A stretch of 44,593 nt of DNA from Alcanivorax sp. (lineage in GTDB: Bacteria; Pseudomonadota; Gammaproteobacteria; Pseudomonadales; Alcanivoracaceae): assembly GCF_014762765.1 (NCBI RefSeq), contig NZ_JABURH010000189.1, positions 1-44,593 on the forward strand, read 5' to 3'. Numbering within the stretch: position 1 is the first letter of the stretch; each line of letters begins with the position of its first letter. The position numbers and the translations under genes are program-made. This document shows positions 34,332 through 44,593 of this stretch, piece after piece. The notes beneath the pieces were generated by a model, which searched no databases, was not told the origin of the DNA, and was given only the letters and a program-made list of their open reading frames with translations.

Positions 34332-36595
34332 TATGCTGGCTCCGGTTCCGCTGCCTTCACGGTGAGCGACAACTGACCATCCTTCTCGGTCACATCGACC
34401 TGGCCACCGTTCTCGGAAAGTTCACCGAACAGCAATTTTTCCGCTAGCGGCTTCTTGAGCTGCTCCTGGATCAGGCGCGCCATGGGTCGGGCGCCCATAT
34501 CCTTGTCGTAGCCCTTGTCTGCCAGCCAGGTGCGGGCGGCCTTGTCCACGTTGAGCACCACTCCCTTCTCGTCCAGCTGCGCCTGCAGCTCCACCAGGAA
34601 CTTGTCCACCACACCGAGGATGACCTCTGTGGACAGTGGCTTGAACTGGATAATGCCATCCAGGCGGTTGCGGAACTCGGGGGTGAAGACCTTTTTCAGC
34701 ATCTCCATCCCATCGGTGCTGTTATCCTGCTCCGTGAAACCGATGGTGCGCTTGTTCAGCACTTCCACACCTGCGTTGGTGGTCATGATCACAATCACGT
34801 TGCGGAAATCAGCCTTACGACCGTTATTGTCGGTCAGCGTGGCATTATCCATGACCTGCAACAGGATATTGAACACCTCCGGGTGAGCCTTTTCGATTTC
34901 GTCCAGAAGCAGCACACAGTGAGGCGTCTTGGTCACGGCCTCGGTCAGCAGACCGCCCTGGTCATAACCCACATAGCCGGGAGGTGCGCCGATCAAGCGG
35001 CTGACGGTATGACGCTCCATGTACTCCGACATGTCAAAGCGCACCAGTTCCACGCCAAGAGCCCGGGCCAGCTGCCGGCTGACCTCGGTCTTGCCCACCC
35101 CGGTGGGGCCGGCAAACATGAAGCTGCCAATGGGCTTGTGCTCGCCCTTGAGGCCCGCACGGGACAGCTTGATGGCCGCAGAGATGGTGTCGATGGCCTC
35201 TTCCTGGCCGAACACTGTCATCTTCAGGTCCCGCTCCAGGTTGCGCAGCAGCTCCTTGTCAGACGAAGACACCTGCTTGGGCGGAATGCGGGCGATCTTG
35301 GCCACCATGTCTTCCACATCGGATTCGTCAATGGTGTGCTTGCGCTGGTCTTCCGGGCGCAGGCGCTGCCAGGCACCCACTTCATCGATCACATCGATGG
35401 CCTTGTCCGGCAGGTAGCGGTCATTGATATAGCGGGCACTCAGCTCCGCCGCCGCTTTCAGGGCGGCATCGCTGTAGCTCACGTCGTGGTGCTTCTCGAA
35501 ACGGCTCTTCAGCCCCTTGAGAATGCCCACGGTATCTTCCACGGAGGGCTCTACCACGTCGATTTTCTGGAACCGGCGAGACAGGGCACGGTCCTTCTCG
35601 AACACACCCCGGTATTCCTGGAAAGTGGTCGAGCCCATGCACTTCAACTCACCGCTGGCCAGCATGGGCTTGAGCAGATTGGAGGCATCCATGACACCAC
35701 CGGACGCAGCGCCCGCTCCGATGATGGTGTGGATCTCATCGATAAAGAGGATCGAGTTGGGGTCTTTCTTCAGCTCGGCCAGTACCGCTTTCAGGCGCTT
35801 CTCGAAATCGCCCCGGTACTTGGTGCCGGCCAGCAAGGCGCCAAGATCCAACGAGTAGACGGTGGCATCCAGCAGCGGCTCAGGCACCTTCTCTTCCACG
35901 ATCATGCGTGCCAGACCTTCAGCAATGGCGGTCTTGCCGACACCGGGCTCACCCACCAGTAGCGGATTGTTCTTGCGGCGACGACAGAGTATCTGGGCCG
36001 CCCGCTCTATTTCGAAAGCACGCCCCACCAGCGGATCAATGCGGTCCGCACGGGCCAGCTCATTCAGGTTGCTGGCATAGTTTTCCAGGGCGCTGGCCGG
36101 CGCACTCTCCCCGGCATTTTCCATGTCCTGTTCCGCCTCCATGGACGGTTCCGCATCCTGCACCTGCGATATGCCGTGGGCGATAAAATTCACCACGTCC
36201 AGGCGATGGATATCCTGGCAGTTGAGGAAATAGACTGCCTGGCTTTCCTGTTCGTTGAAGATGGCCACCAGCACGTTGGCGCCGGTCACCTCTTTCTTGC
36301 CGGAGGATTGCACGCTGAAGACGGCGCGCTGGAGCACACGCTGGAACCCCAGGGTTGGCTGGGTATCACGATCCGGATCACTTTCCGGCAACAGGGGGGT
36401 GGAGTCCTCGATAAACTGGCTTAACGCATCGCGCAGTTCCTCCAGATCCGCGCTACAGGCACGCAAGACCTCGACGGCCGCCTCGTTATCCAGCAGCGCC
36501 AGCAGCAAATGCTCAACGGTCATGAATTCATGCCGGTGGCTACGTGCGTGGCGGAACGCTTCGTTGAGCGTCATTTCCAGTTCTTTGCTGAGCAT
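34331..36595 (-). CDS. clpA: ATP-dependent Clp protease ATPase subunit ClpA
   Basis: ClpA unfolds substrates and feeds them to ClpP. The 754-residue protein has the N-terminal ClpS-binding repeat domain (1–145), first AAA+ module with [13 protein letters not shown] (Lys221) and [12 protein letters not shown], and second AAA+ module with [13 protein letters not shown] (Lys502) and [13 protein letters not shown]. The IGF-like loop needed for ClpP docking appears as TIGFTEQD. Length is typical (E. coli 758). It is 47 bases downstream of clpS. Confidence 0.97.
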   Translation of the reverse strand: MLSKELEMTLNEAFRHARSHRHEFMTVEHLLLALLDNEAAVEVLRACSADLEELRDALSQFIEDSTPLLPESDPDRDTQPTLGFQRVLQRAVFSVQSSGKKEVTGANVLVAIFNEQESQAVYFLNCQDIHRLDVVNFIAHGISQVQDAEPSMEAEQDMENAGESAPASALENYASNLNELARADRIDPLVGRAFEIERAAQILCRRRKNNPLLVGEPGVGKTAIAEGLARMIVEEKVPEPLLDATVYSLDLGALLAGTKYRGDFEKRLKAVLAELKKDPNSILFIDEIHTIIGAGAASGGVMDASNLLKPMLASGELKCMGSTTFQEYRGVFEKDRALSRRFQKIDVVEPSVEDTVGILKGLKSRFEKHHDVSYSDAALKAAAELSARYINDRYLPDKAIDVIDEVGAWQRLRPEDQRKHTIDESDVEDMVAKIARIPPKQVSSSDKELLRNLERDLKMTVFGQEEAIDTISAAIKLSRAGLKGEHKPIGSFMFAGPTGVGKTEVSRQLARALGVELVRFDMSEYMERHTVSRLIGAPPGYVGYDQGGLLTEAVTKTPHCVLLLDEIEKAHPEVFNILLQVMDNATLTDNNGRKADFRNVIVIMTTNAGVEVLNKRTIGFTEQDNSTDGMEMLKKVFTPEFRNRLDGIIQFKPLSTEVILGVVDKFLVELQAQLDEKGVVLNVDKAARTWLADKGYDKDMGARPMARLIQEQLKKPLAEKLLFGELSENGGQVDVTEKDGQLSLTVKAAEPEPA

Positions 36596-36642
36596 AAGGC
36601 TACCTCACTGCAGTACCCGGACATTCAGTTGGAGAGCCTGAA

Positions 36643-37029
36643 TCAGGCCTTCTCCACCTGACACATCAGCGGATGCTGATTTTCACGGGCATATTCCACC
36701 ACCTGAGTGGCTTTCGTTTCGGCGATATCCTGGGGATACACCCCGCACACCGCCTTTCCTTCGGTATGGACCGTGAGCATCACACGGGTTGCCTGCTCGC
36801 GGCCCAGATTGAAGAAGTCTTCCAGTATCTCTACCACAAAATCCATGGGGGTGTAGTCATCATTGAGCATCAACACCTTGTACATGGAGGGGGGCTTCAA
36901 CTTCGGCCTGGCCTCCTCTACCGCCAGATCCCCATGACGATCCGGGTCGGAGGGAGTATCTGCAGGCCCGTTACGGAGATCATCTTTTCCGTGAGCCATC
37001 ACCAAGTGCCCTTGTTGTTGCCAGTTCAT
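36643..37029 (-). CDS. clpS: ClpA adaptor ClpS (N-recognin)
   Basis: ClpS binds N-terminal Leu, Phe, Tyr and Trp and hands the protein to ClpA. The 128-residue protein carries [37 protein letters not shown] and the C-terminal ARENQHPL, the conserved recognition pocket. The ATG at 37029 has GAGG four bases upstream; an ATG at 36999 is also possible and would shorten only the disordered N-terminus. It is divergent from cspD and directly upstream of clpA. Confidence 0.96.
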   Translation of the reverse strand: MNWQQQGHLVMAHGKDDLRNGPADTPSDPDRHGDLAVEEARPKLKPPSMYKVLMLNDDYTPMDFVVEILEDFFNLGREQATRVMLTVHTEGKAVCGVYPQDIAETKATQVVEYARENQHPLMCQVEKA

Positions 37030-37111
37030 AATGCCTCAAAACCGTTGTAACCCTGCTGGCGTCAGCAGGCAATGAAGAAATGATGGGCGGTAACGGATTT
37101 TTCAATCCCTG

Positions 37112-37130
37112 CCCGTGAATATTTCACGGG
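37112..37130. promoter_or_regulatory. Palindrome abutting the cspD promoter
   Basis: CCCGTGAATATTTCACGGG has perfect 8-bp arms around TAT and ends one base before the -35 hexamer of the cspD promoter. No T tract follows, so it is not a terminator. It is placed like an operator or activator site in the divergent clpS–cspD region. Confidence 0.6.
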
Positions 37131-37131
37131 C

Positions 37132-37159
37132 TTGACACCCTGCGACGCATGTTTAAAAG
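37132..37159 (+). promoter_or_regulatory. Candidate cspD promoter
   Basis: A perfect -35 TTGACA (37132–37137), 16-bp spacer and TAAAAG (37154–37159, four of six) lie about 95 bases upstream of the cspD ATG, which would leave a long leader. Confidence 0.55.
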
Positions 37160-37254
37160 TTGCACGATAACTCCGGTTACCAGTTTACCGTAGCAGTCGG
37201 CCCGGGGATAACAACAAACAATGACAGCCATTGGATAGGCAAGAGGGAAGGACC

Positions 37255-37521
37255 ATGGCAACGGGACGAGTAAAGTGGTTTAACAATGCCAAGGGGTACG
37301 GGTTTGTCAGGCCGGATGAAGGGGGGGAGGATCTGTTTGTCCACTACTCCTACATCCAGATGGAGGGCTACAAGAGCCTGAAGGCAGGGCAACCCGTGGA
37401 ATACGAGGTGCAGCCGGCCAACAAGGGCTTTCACGCCGTCAATTTGCGTGCTGACGGGGAGTACACCGCCGAAGCCGATAACGAAGAAGGCGCCGCTGCA
37501 AGCCAGTCGACGCCTTCCTGA
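37255..37521 (+). CDS. cspD: Cold-shock-domain protein CspD
   Basis: This 88-residue protein has an N-terminal cold-shock domain with RNP1 KGYGFV and RNP2 DLFVHY, then an acidic tail (AEADNEEGAAAS). E. coli CspD is a stationary-phase inhibitor of DNA replication that binds single-stranded DNA. The ATG at 37255 has AAGGA upstream. The cspD/clpS divergence is conserved in many gammaproteobacteria. It converges on icd with 28 bases between. Confidence 0.93.
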   Translation: MATGRVKWFNNAKGYGFVRPDEGGEDLFVHYSYIQMEGYKSLKAGQPVEYEVQPANKGFHAVNLRADGEYTAEADNEEGAAASQSTPS

Positions 37522-37549
37522 TAGTGCAAATGAGCGGGTGTCTGATAGG

Positions 37550-38812
37550 TCAGATACCCATATGCTCAATCACCGCATCTCCGAATTCGGAGCACTTCAG
37601 CAAGGTAGCGTCCGGCATCAGCCGTTCGAAATCATAAGTCACGGTCTTGGCGGCAATGGCGCCTTCCACACCATTGATGATCAGGTCGGCAGCATCGTTC
37701 CAGCCCATGTGACGCAGCATCATTTCAGCTGACAGAATCAGGGAGCCCGGGTTCACCTTGTCCTGGCCGGCGTACTTTGGAGCGGTACCGTGGGTCGCCT
37801 CGAACAGGGACACGGACCCACCAATATTGGCGCCCGGCGCGATGCCGATACCGCCCACTTCTGCTGCCAGCGCATCGGAAATGTAGTCACCATTCAGGTT
37901 CAGGGTGGCAATCACGCTGTAGTCGGCTGGACGCATGAGGATCTGCTGGAGGAACGCATCCGCGATCACGTCCTTGATGATGATTTGCTTGCCTGTACGC
38001 GGGTTCTTCATGGTCATCCAGGGACCACCATCGAGCAATTCAGCGCCGAAACGCTCGCCGGCCAGCTGATACCCCCAGTCCTTAAAGGCCCCCTCGGTGT
38101 ACTTCATGATGTTGCCTTTATGCACCAGGGTGACGGAATCCTTGTCATTGTCGATGGCGTACTGAATGGCCTTGCGTACCAGACGCTGGGTCCCCTCGCG
38201 GGACACCGGCTTGATGCCGATGCCACAGCCTTCCGGGAAGCGGATCTGGGTAACGCCCATCTCCTCGCGCAGGAAACGGATCAGTTTGGTGGCTTCCGGG
38301 CTGTCCGCAGCCCATTCGATGCCAGCGTAAATATCTTCGGAGTTCTCACGGAAGATGATCATGTCGGTGAGTTCAGGGTGGACCACCGGGCTGGGTACCC
38401 CTTCGAAATAGCGAACCGGTCTCATACAGGTATAGAGGTCGAGTTCCTGACGCAGGGCCACGTTCAGAGAGCGGATGCCACCACCTACCGGGGTGGTCAG
38501 CGGACCCTTGATGCCCACGGTAAATTCTCGCAATGCTTCCAGGGTCTCTTCCGGCAGCCAGACATCAGGCCCGTAAACCACCGTAGCTTTTTCCCCGGCG
38601 TAGACTTCCATCCAGGTGATAGCGCGCTTGGTACCGTAGGCTTTTTCGATTGCTGCACTAACGACTTTCATCATCACTGGTGTGATATCGACACCAATGC
38701 CGTCCCCTTCGATATAAGGAATTATCGGGTGATTGGGGACATTCAGGGACAGGTCCGCATTAACCGTGATTTTGTCACCGTCTGCGGGAACCGTGATCTT
38801 TTGGTATCCCAT
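37550..38812 (-). CDS. icd: NADP-dependent isocitrate dehydrogenase (homodimeric type)
   Basis: This 420-residue enzyme of the citric acid cycle oxidatively decarboxylates isocitrate to 2-oxoglutarate. It resembles E. coli Icd (416 residues) throughout: [38 protein letters not shown] (with Ser115 at the site AceK phosphorylates in E. coli), and [20 protein letters not shown] followed by APGAN. A second, unrelated isocitrate dehydrogenase gene lies 312 bases upstream. AceK itself is not in the window. Confidence 0.97.
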   Translation of the reverse strand: MGYQKITVPADGDKITVNADLSLNVPNHPIIPYIEGDGIGVDITPVMMKVVSAAIEKAYGTKRAITWMEVYAGEKATVVYGPDVWLPEETLEALREFTVGIKGPLTTPVGGGIRSLNVALRQELDLYTCMRPVRYFEGVPSPVVHPELTDMIIFRENSEDIYAGIEWAADSPEATKLIRFLREEMGVTQIRFPEGCGIGIKPVSREGTQRLVRKAIQYAIDNDKDSVTLVHKGNIMKYTEGAFKDWGYQLAGERFGAELLDGGPWMTMKNPRTGKQIIIKDVIADAFLQQILMRPADYSVIATLNLNGDYISDALAAEVGGIGIAPGANIGGSVSLFEATHGTAPKYAGQDKVNPGSLILSAEMMLRHMGWNDAADLIINGVEGAIAAKTVTYDFERLMPDATLLKCSEFGDAVIEHMGI

Positions 38813-38852
38813 CTACACTACTCCCTCTGAATAAAAGCGAATCAGGTATTTA

Positions 38853-38873
38853 CTGGCGAGTATATCACCGACC
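38853..38873 (-). promoter_or_regulatory. Promoter-like block of icd shared with idh
   Basis: On the minus strand GGTCGGTGATATACTCGCCA, plus a final G, holds TATACT at 38864–38859, a strong -10, about 40 bases ahead of the icd ATG. The block is identical to that at 41467–41487 except for one base. No clear -35 is seen in either, so a regulator may help. Confidence 0.62.
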
Positions 38874-39082
38874 TACAGGCTGCGGACATCTTGGCCAGGC
38901 CGGGTTTTTCCCTGCTATTTCCCACTGCAGCCCCCTTGCTGTAGGGACGGTCCATCGGCAGAAGCCAGCTTCCCTTCGCGCTCATGGCAAAACATAGATG
39001 CCGGACTCCCGACAGAGCGGATAAGCACTGAGAGCACCGGTTTCCTGGAGTTCTGGCCGGGAGAACAGACCAGGATTTCCAC

Positions 39083-39104
39083 AAAAAAGCCGGCTTGCGC
39101 CGGC
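39083..39104 (-). terminator. Rho-independent terminator of idh
   Basis: On the minus strand GCCGGC–GCAA–GCCGGC is followed by six T, ending 37 bases after the idh stop codon. Confidence 0.88.
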
Positions 39105-39124
39105 CCTTTATTTGCAACAGAAGC

Positions 39125-41410
<2,286 letters not shown>

Positions 41411-41466
41411 TCAGATCAGCGAGCCTAAAAGGAGTGCTCCCTCCAGATAACCGTATTCTGCATGAG

Positions 41467-41487
41467 CTGGCGAGTATAGCACCGACC
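41467..41487 (-). promoter_or_regulatory. Promoter-like block of idh shared with icd
   Basis: TATACT (41478–41473, minus strand) lies within GGTCGGTGCTATACTCGCCA, one base different from the icd block. It would give an idh leader of roughly 115 to 120 bases. The block also lies about 65 bases ahead of the divergent rluE. Confidence 0.6.
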
Positions 41488-41549
41488 GTTTAGCCTTGTT
41501 AGTTCAACCGGCACCACTGCCTCAACGACAGCCATCGAAACCCATACCC

Positions 41550-42173
41550 ATGGCACAACTGATATTGCTCAATAAACCCTTTCATACGCTGTCCCAGTTC
41601 AGCGACGACAAGGGTCGTCAAACACTGCGCGAGTTCGTACCGGTACCTGGGGTCTACCCGGCCGGACGGCTTGACTGGGATTCTGAAGGCCTGCTGTTGC
41701 TCACTGATGACGGCGCCTTGCAGGCACGCATCAGTGACCCGCGTTTCCATCTCCCCAAGACCTATCTGGTGCAAGTGGAAGGCAAGCCCGGGGAACACGA
41801 ACTGCAAAAACTGCGCCAGGGAATCACTCTCAAGGATGGGCCCTGCCGGCCTGCCCAGGTGGAAGCCGTCAAGGCGCCTGATCTATGGCCGCGCCATCCC
41901 CCGGTCAGGACCCGTAAAACGGTAACGGATAGCTGGCTGAAACTCACCATAGACGAAGGTCGAAACCGGCAGGTACGCCGCATGACTGCCGCCATTGGCC
42001 ACCCCACCCTGCGCCTCGTTCGCTGGCAGATCGGCGACTGGGACTTGACTGGCCTGGCTCCCGGAGAATGGCGCTCTATGGCAGTTCATGCCCCGAAAGC
42101 GCCTGCAGCCAGGCAGCGGCGGCCTCGGCGTCCCGCCGGCGGGCCTCGACCCAAAACCAGTGGCCGTCGATAA
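41550..42173 (+). CDS. rluE: 23S rRNA pseudouridine(2457) synthase RluE
   Basis: This 207-residue RsuA-family enzyme starts MAQLILLNKPFHTLSQFSDD. The catalytic Asp42 lies in PAGRLDWDSEGLLLL, and the conserved EGRNRQVRRM follows. NKPF…LSQF and GVYPAGRLD match RluE rather than RsuA or RluB, and no S4 domain is present. The start at 41550 is chosen because earlier codons lack family similarity. The C-terminal tail after about residue 175 is basic and Pro-rich (RQRRPRRPAGGPRPKTSGRR) and is encoded wholly in the 98-bp overlap with moaE on the other strand. Confidence 0.9.
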   Translation: MAQLILLNKPFHTLSQFSDDKGRQTLREFVPVPGVYPAGRLDWDSEGLLLLTDDGALQARISDPRFHLPKTYLVQVEGKPGEHELQKLRQGITLKDGPCRPAQVEAVKAPDLWPRHPPVRTRKTVTDSWLKLTIDEGRNRQVRRMTAAIGHPTLRLVRWQIGDWDLTGLAPGEWRSMAVHAPKAPAARQRRPRRPAGGPRPKTSGRR

Positions 42174-42549
42174 GCTCTTTCTTCCAGAATGGTGCGCGGG
42201 TTTTCAACAGGTCCATGATGAAGGCGCAGGCCTCGAACGCCGCCTGCCGATGCCCCGCACTGACCGCCACCTGAACGATGTCGTCACCGGGGGCCATGGT
42301 GCCAACCCGGTGCACCACCCAGGCACCATTAAGGTGCCATTTCTGCCCCGCCTGCTCGACGATGGTGCCAAGAACGGACTCCGTCATCCCTGGGTAATGC
42401 TCCAGATGGAGCGCCTCCACACTTCCCTGCTCATCGCGGACCTGCCCGCAAAACTGTACCTGAGCGCCACTCAGGCCAGCATCACGAAGCCAATCAGAGG
42501 GTTCAGCAGCTACCAATGGCCCGTTGCGAATTTCAATACGGGTTTTCAT
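42076..42549 (-). CDS. moaE: Molybdopterin synthase catalytic subunit MoaE
   Basis: MoaE, with MoaD, inserts two sulfurs into cyclic pyranopterin monophosphate to make molybdopterin. The 157-residue protein keeps the active-site lysines Lys116 and Lys123 in LKTRAPFWKKE (E. coli Lys119 and Lys126), plus HLEHYPGMTE and HRVGTMAPGDDIV. It overlaps moaD by four bases. Its last 98 bases run through the end of the convergent rluE. Confidence 0.96.
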   Translation of the reverse strand: MKTRIEIRNGPLVAAEPSDWLRDAGLSGAQVQFCGQVRDEQGSVEALHLEHYPGMTESVLGTIVEQAGQKWHLNGAWVVHRVGTMAPGDDIVQVAVSAGHRQAAFEACAFIMDLLKTRAPFWKKELIDGHWFWVEARRRDAEAAAAWLQALSGHELP

Positions 42550-42800
42550 CCGCCTGTCACCGGGGGGAACAGCGCCACAACATCACCCTGAGAAATGCTG
42601 GATTCTTCCGAGCCCAACACCTCATTGACTGCCACCATACGGCGTGGCGTCGCCGCCAGGGCATCCGCCAAGTCGGGATCCCTCTCTAGCCAGGCCACCA
42701 GTTTTGCCACCGTATCTACCGAATCCGGCGGGGACACTTCCAGCCTGTCGCTACCTACACGCTCACGCAGAGCGGCGAAAAAACGTACCTCTATCATCAT
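42546..42800 (-). CDS. moaD: Molybdopterin synthase sulfur carrier MoaD
   Basis: This 84-residue ubiquitin-fold protein ends in the Gly-Gly that becomes the thiocarboxylate (ALFPPVTGG). It starts [16 protein letters not shown]. It overlaps moaC and moaE by four bases each, so the three are translationally coupled. Confidence 0.96.
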   Translation of the reverse strand: MMIEVRFFAALRERVGSDRLEVSPPDSVDTVAKLVAWLERDPDLADALAATPRRMVAVNEVLGSEESSISQGDVVALFPPVTGG

Positions 42801-43297
42801 TGATCTTCCGTTTCCGGATCCTGTCGCTGGTAGTGGCCACTACGCCCCCCACTCTTCTCAAGCAGGCAGACCTCTTCAATCACCATGCCACGATCCACCG
42901 CCTTGCACATGTCGTAAAGCGTCAGCGCAGCCACCGAAGCCGCCGTCAGCGCCTCCATTTCCACTCCGGTGACACCTTTGAGCTTGCAAGTGGCCAGAAT
43001 TTCCAGGCTATCCTCGGCCGTTTCCTCAATGGCCACCGTCACCTTACTGAGCAGCAAGGGGTGGCACATGGGAATCAGATCCCAGGTTTTCTTGGCCGCC
43101 TGAATGCCGGCAATACGCGCCGTGGCCAGCACATCCCCCTTGGGGTGTCGCTGGTCACGGATCATAGCCAAGGTTTGCGGCTTCATACGGATACGCGCCC
43201 GGGCCGTTGCCTCTCGCTGCGTTTCCGCCTTGTCGGTCACGTCCACCATCTGGGCGCGTCCCTGGTCATCCAGGTGAGTAAACCGGTCCCCGGGCAT
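42797..43297 (-). CDS. moaC: Cyclic pyranopterin monophosphate synthase MoaC
   Basis: MoaC converts the MoaA product into cyclic pyranopterin monophosphate. The 166-residue protein has [30 protein letters not shown] and the catalytic [10 protein letters not shown] (Asp129, Lys132). It heads the moaC-D-E operon. moaA, moaB and moeA are not in the window, so the rest of the pathway must lie elsewhere. Confidence 0.97.
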   Translation of the reverse strand: MPGDRFTHLDDQGRAQMVDVTDKAETQREATARARIRMKPQTLAMIRDQRHPKGDVLATARIAGIQAAKKTWDLIPMCHPLLLSKVTVAIEETAEDSLEILATCKLKGVTGVEMEALTAASVAALTLYDMCKAVDRGMVIEEVCLLEKSGGRSGHYQRQDPETEDQ

Positions 43298-43394
43298 TGA
43301 TCACTCCTGTTGTCTGTGGCGCTGCTGCGCTACCATTCCCGCCTTTATTATCATTGTGCTCCATTTGGACGGGGCCGGTATCGGTAGGGTTGCT

Positions 43395-43862
43395 ATGAAC
43401 AGCTTTGAGCCGCACATTACTGTGGCCTGTGTGGTGGAACAAGACGGGCGCTTCCTCTTTGTTCGGGAAATGAGCAAGGGCCAGGAAGTGCTGAACCAGC
43501 CCGCCGGGCATGTGGAATTCGGTGAAAACCTGATGCAGGCGGCCTACCGGGAAACCCTGGAAGAAACCGCCTGGCAGGTGGAGATCACGGATTTGCTGGG
43601 CTGGTATATCTTCCAGCCCTTCCGCGGCGCCGGGGTCTATTACCGCACCTGTTTTGTGGCCAGGCCGGTGAGCCATGACCCGGGCCAGAAACTGGATACC
43701 GGTATTCTCGGCGCCGAATGGCTGACACCGGACGAACTACGCAGCCGCCGCCCCCAACACCGTAGCGCCCTGGTGGAAAAATGCCTGGATGACTACCTGT
43801 CAGGCCGGCGCCTGCCATTGGACACCATCTATCAGCACCCCTGGCCGCTGCAGCGCGGCTGA
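43395..43862 (+). CDS. nudJ: NudJ-type Nudix hydrolase
   Basis: This 155-residue protein starts MNSFEPHITVACVVEQDGRF. The Nudix box reads GHVEFGENLMQAAYRETLEE then TAW: G-x5-E-x7-RE-x2-EE is intact, but the final Gly of the consensus is Ala. In E. coli NudJ removes phosphate from nucleoside triphosphates and from thiamin pyrimidine pyrophosphate. Its place just before mnmA matches E. coli and Pseudomonas order. The start at 43356 is rejected as it adds residues without family similarity. Confidence 0.9.
   Translation: MNSFEPHITVACVVEQDGRFLFVREMSKGQEVLNQPAGHVEFGENLMQAAYRETLEETAWQVEITDLLGWYIFQPFRGAGVYYRTCFVARPVSHDPGQKLDTGILGAEWLTPDELRSRRPQHRSALVEKCLDDYLSGRRLPLDTIYQHPWPLQRG

Positions 43863-44593
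<731 letters not shown>

Larger units (their letters stand above)
38813..39124. other. Intergenic region between idh and icd (312 bp)
   Basis: It contains the icd promoter-like block (38853–38873) near icd and the idh terminator (39083–39104) at the other end. The middle, 38880–39080, shows no gene, repeat or RNA I can identify. Confidence 0.6.

Noticed and set aside
34883-35962. Open frame of 359 codons on the plus strand inside clpA
   Set aside because: Shadow of the ClpA coding frame; Gly/His/Gln-rich translation without motifs.
37790-38830. Open frame of 346 codons on the plus strand inside icd
   Set aside because: Shadow frame opposite conserved Icd residues; no support.
42797-43394. 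Molybdenum-cofactor riboswitch upstream of moaC
   Set aside because: The leader is under 100 bases and shows no structure I can match to that riboswitch.

Overview
The window is chromosomal DNA from a gammaproteobacterium of moderately high GC. Two gene orders support this. The run gacA/uvrY–uvrC–pgsA–tRNA-Gly–tRNA-Cys–tRNA-Leu is the one known from Escherichia coli. The long run Bax-inhibitor-1 gene–tusDCB–trpD2–cysG–serS–(crcB)–rarA–lolA–ftsK–trxB–aat–bpt–infA–clpA–clpS–cspD–icd–idh–…–mnmA closely follows the Pseudomonas order as I remember it. The mixture, together with the two isocitrate dehydrogenase genes, fits an Oceanospirillales/Alcanivorax-like marine bacterium. The genus is an inference from memory, not from a search.

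Layout. 1–5126 (minus) holds type II secretion genes gspE-F-G-H-I-J-K, with gspK cut by the window edge. Immediately upstream in the same direction, 5128–11899 holds a signalling module: a large hybrid histidine kinase, a CheR-like methyltransferase, a lone receiver, a CheB-like methylesterase, and a receiver–PAS–PilZ protein that ends one base before gspE. 12161–12513 holds three tRNA genes with a strong promoter, followed by pgsA, uvrC and gacA (minus). 16400–19361 (plus) is a tightly coupled three-gene operon: a CstA-type transporter, a small protein ending in Cys-Cys, and an ArsA/GET3-type ATPase with no cysteine. Then come tRNA-Ser, an unrecognised membrane protein, and the BI-1–tusDCB–trpD2 operon (plus).

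23474–31022 (minus) holds cysG, serS, crcB, rarA, lolA and ftsK. 31332–34206 (plus) holds trxB, aat, bpt and infA. 34331–37029 (minus) holds clpA and clpS; cspD (plus) follows. Then come icd and the monomeric idh (both minus), rluE (plus), moaE-moaD-moaC (minus), nudJ, and the first part of mnmA (plus), which runs off the end.

How the genes work together. Aat and Bpt tag proteins with N-terminal leucine and ClpS–ClpA deliver them for degradation, so a whole N-degron branch lies within about 5 kb. TusDCB and MnmA belong to the same tRNA 2-thiouridine pathway, but tusE is not at its usual place between tusB and trpD2. The kinase/CheR/CheB/PilZ module is placed so that it could share a transcript with the secretion genes.

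Most of the window is conserved housekeeping DNA. The parts that deserve attention are the cstA–Cys-Cys protein–ATPase operon, the fusion of a signalling module to gsp genes, two convergent intergenic regions built from inverted 7-bp repeat arrays around a terminator, REP-type palindromes (one forming the end of aat), and a near-identical promoter-like block in front of both icd and idh.
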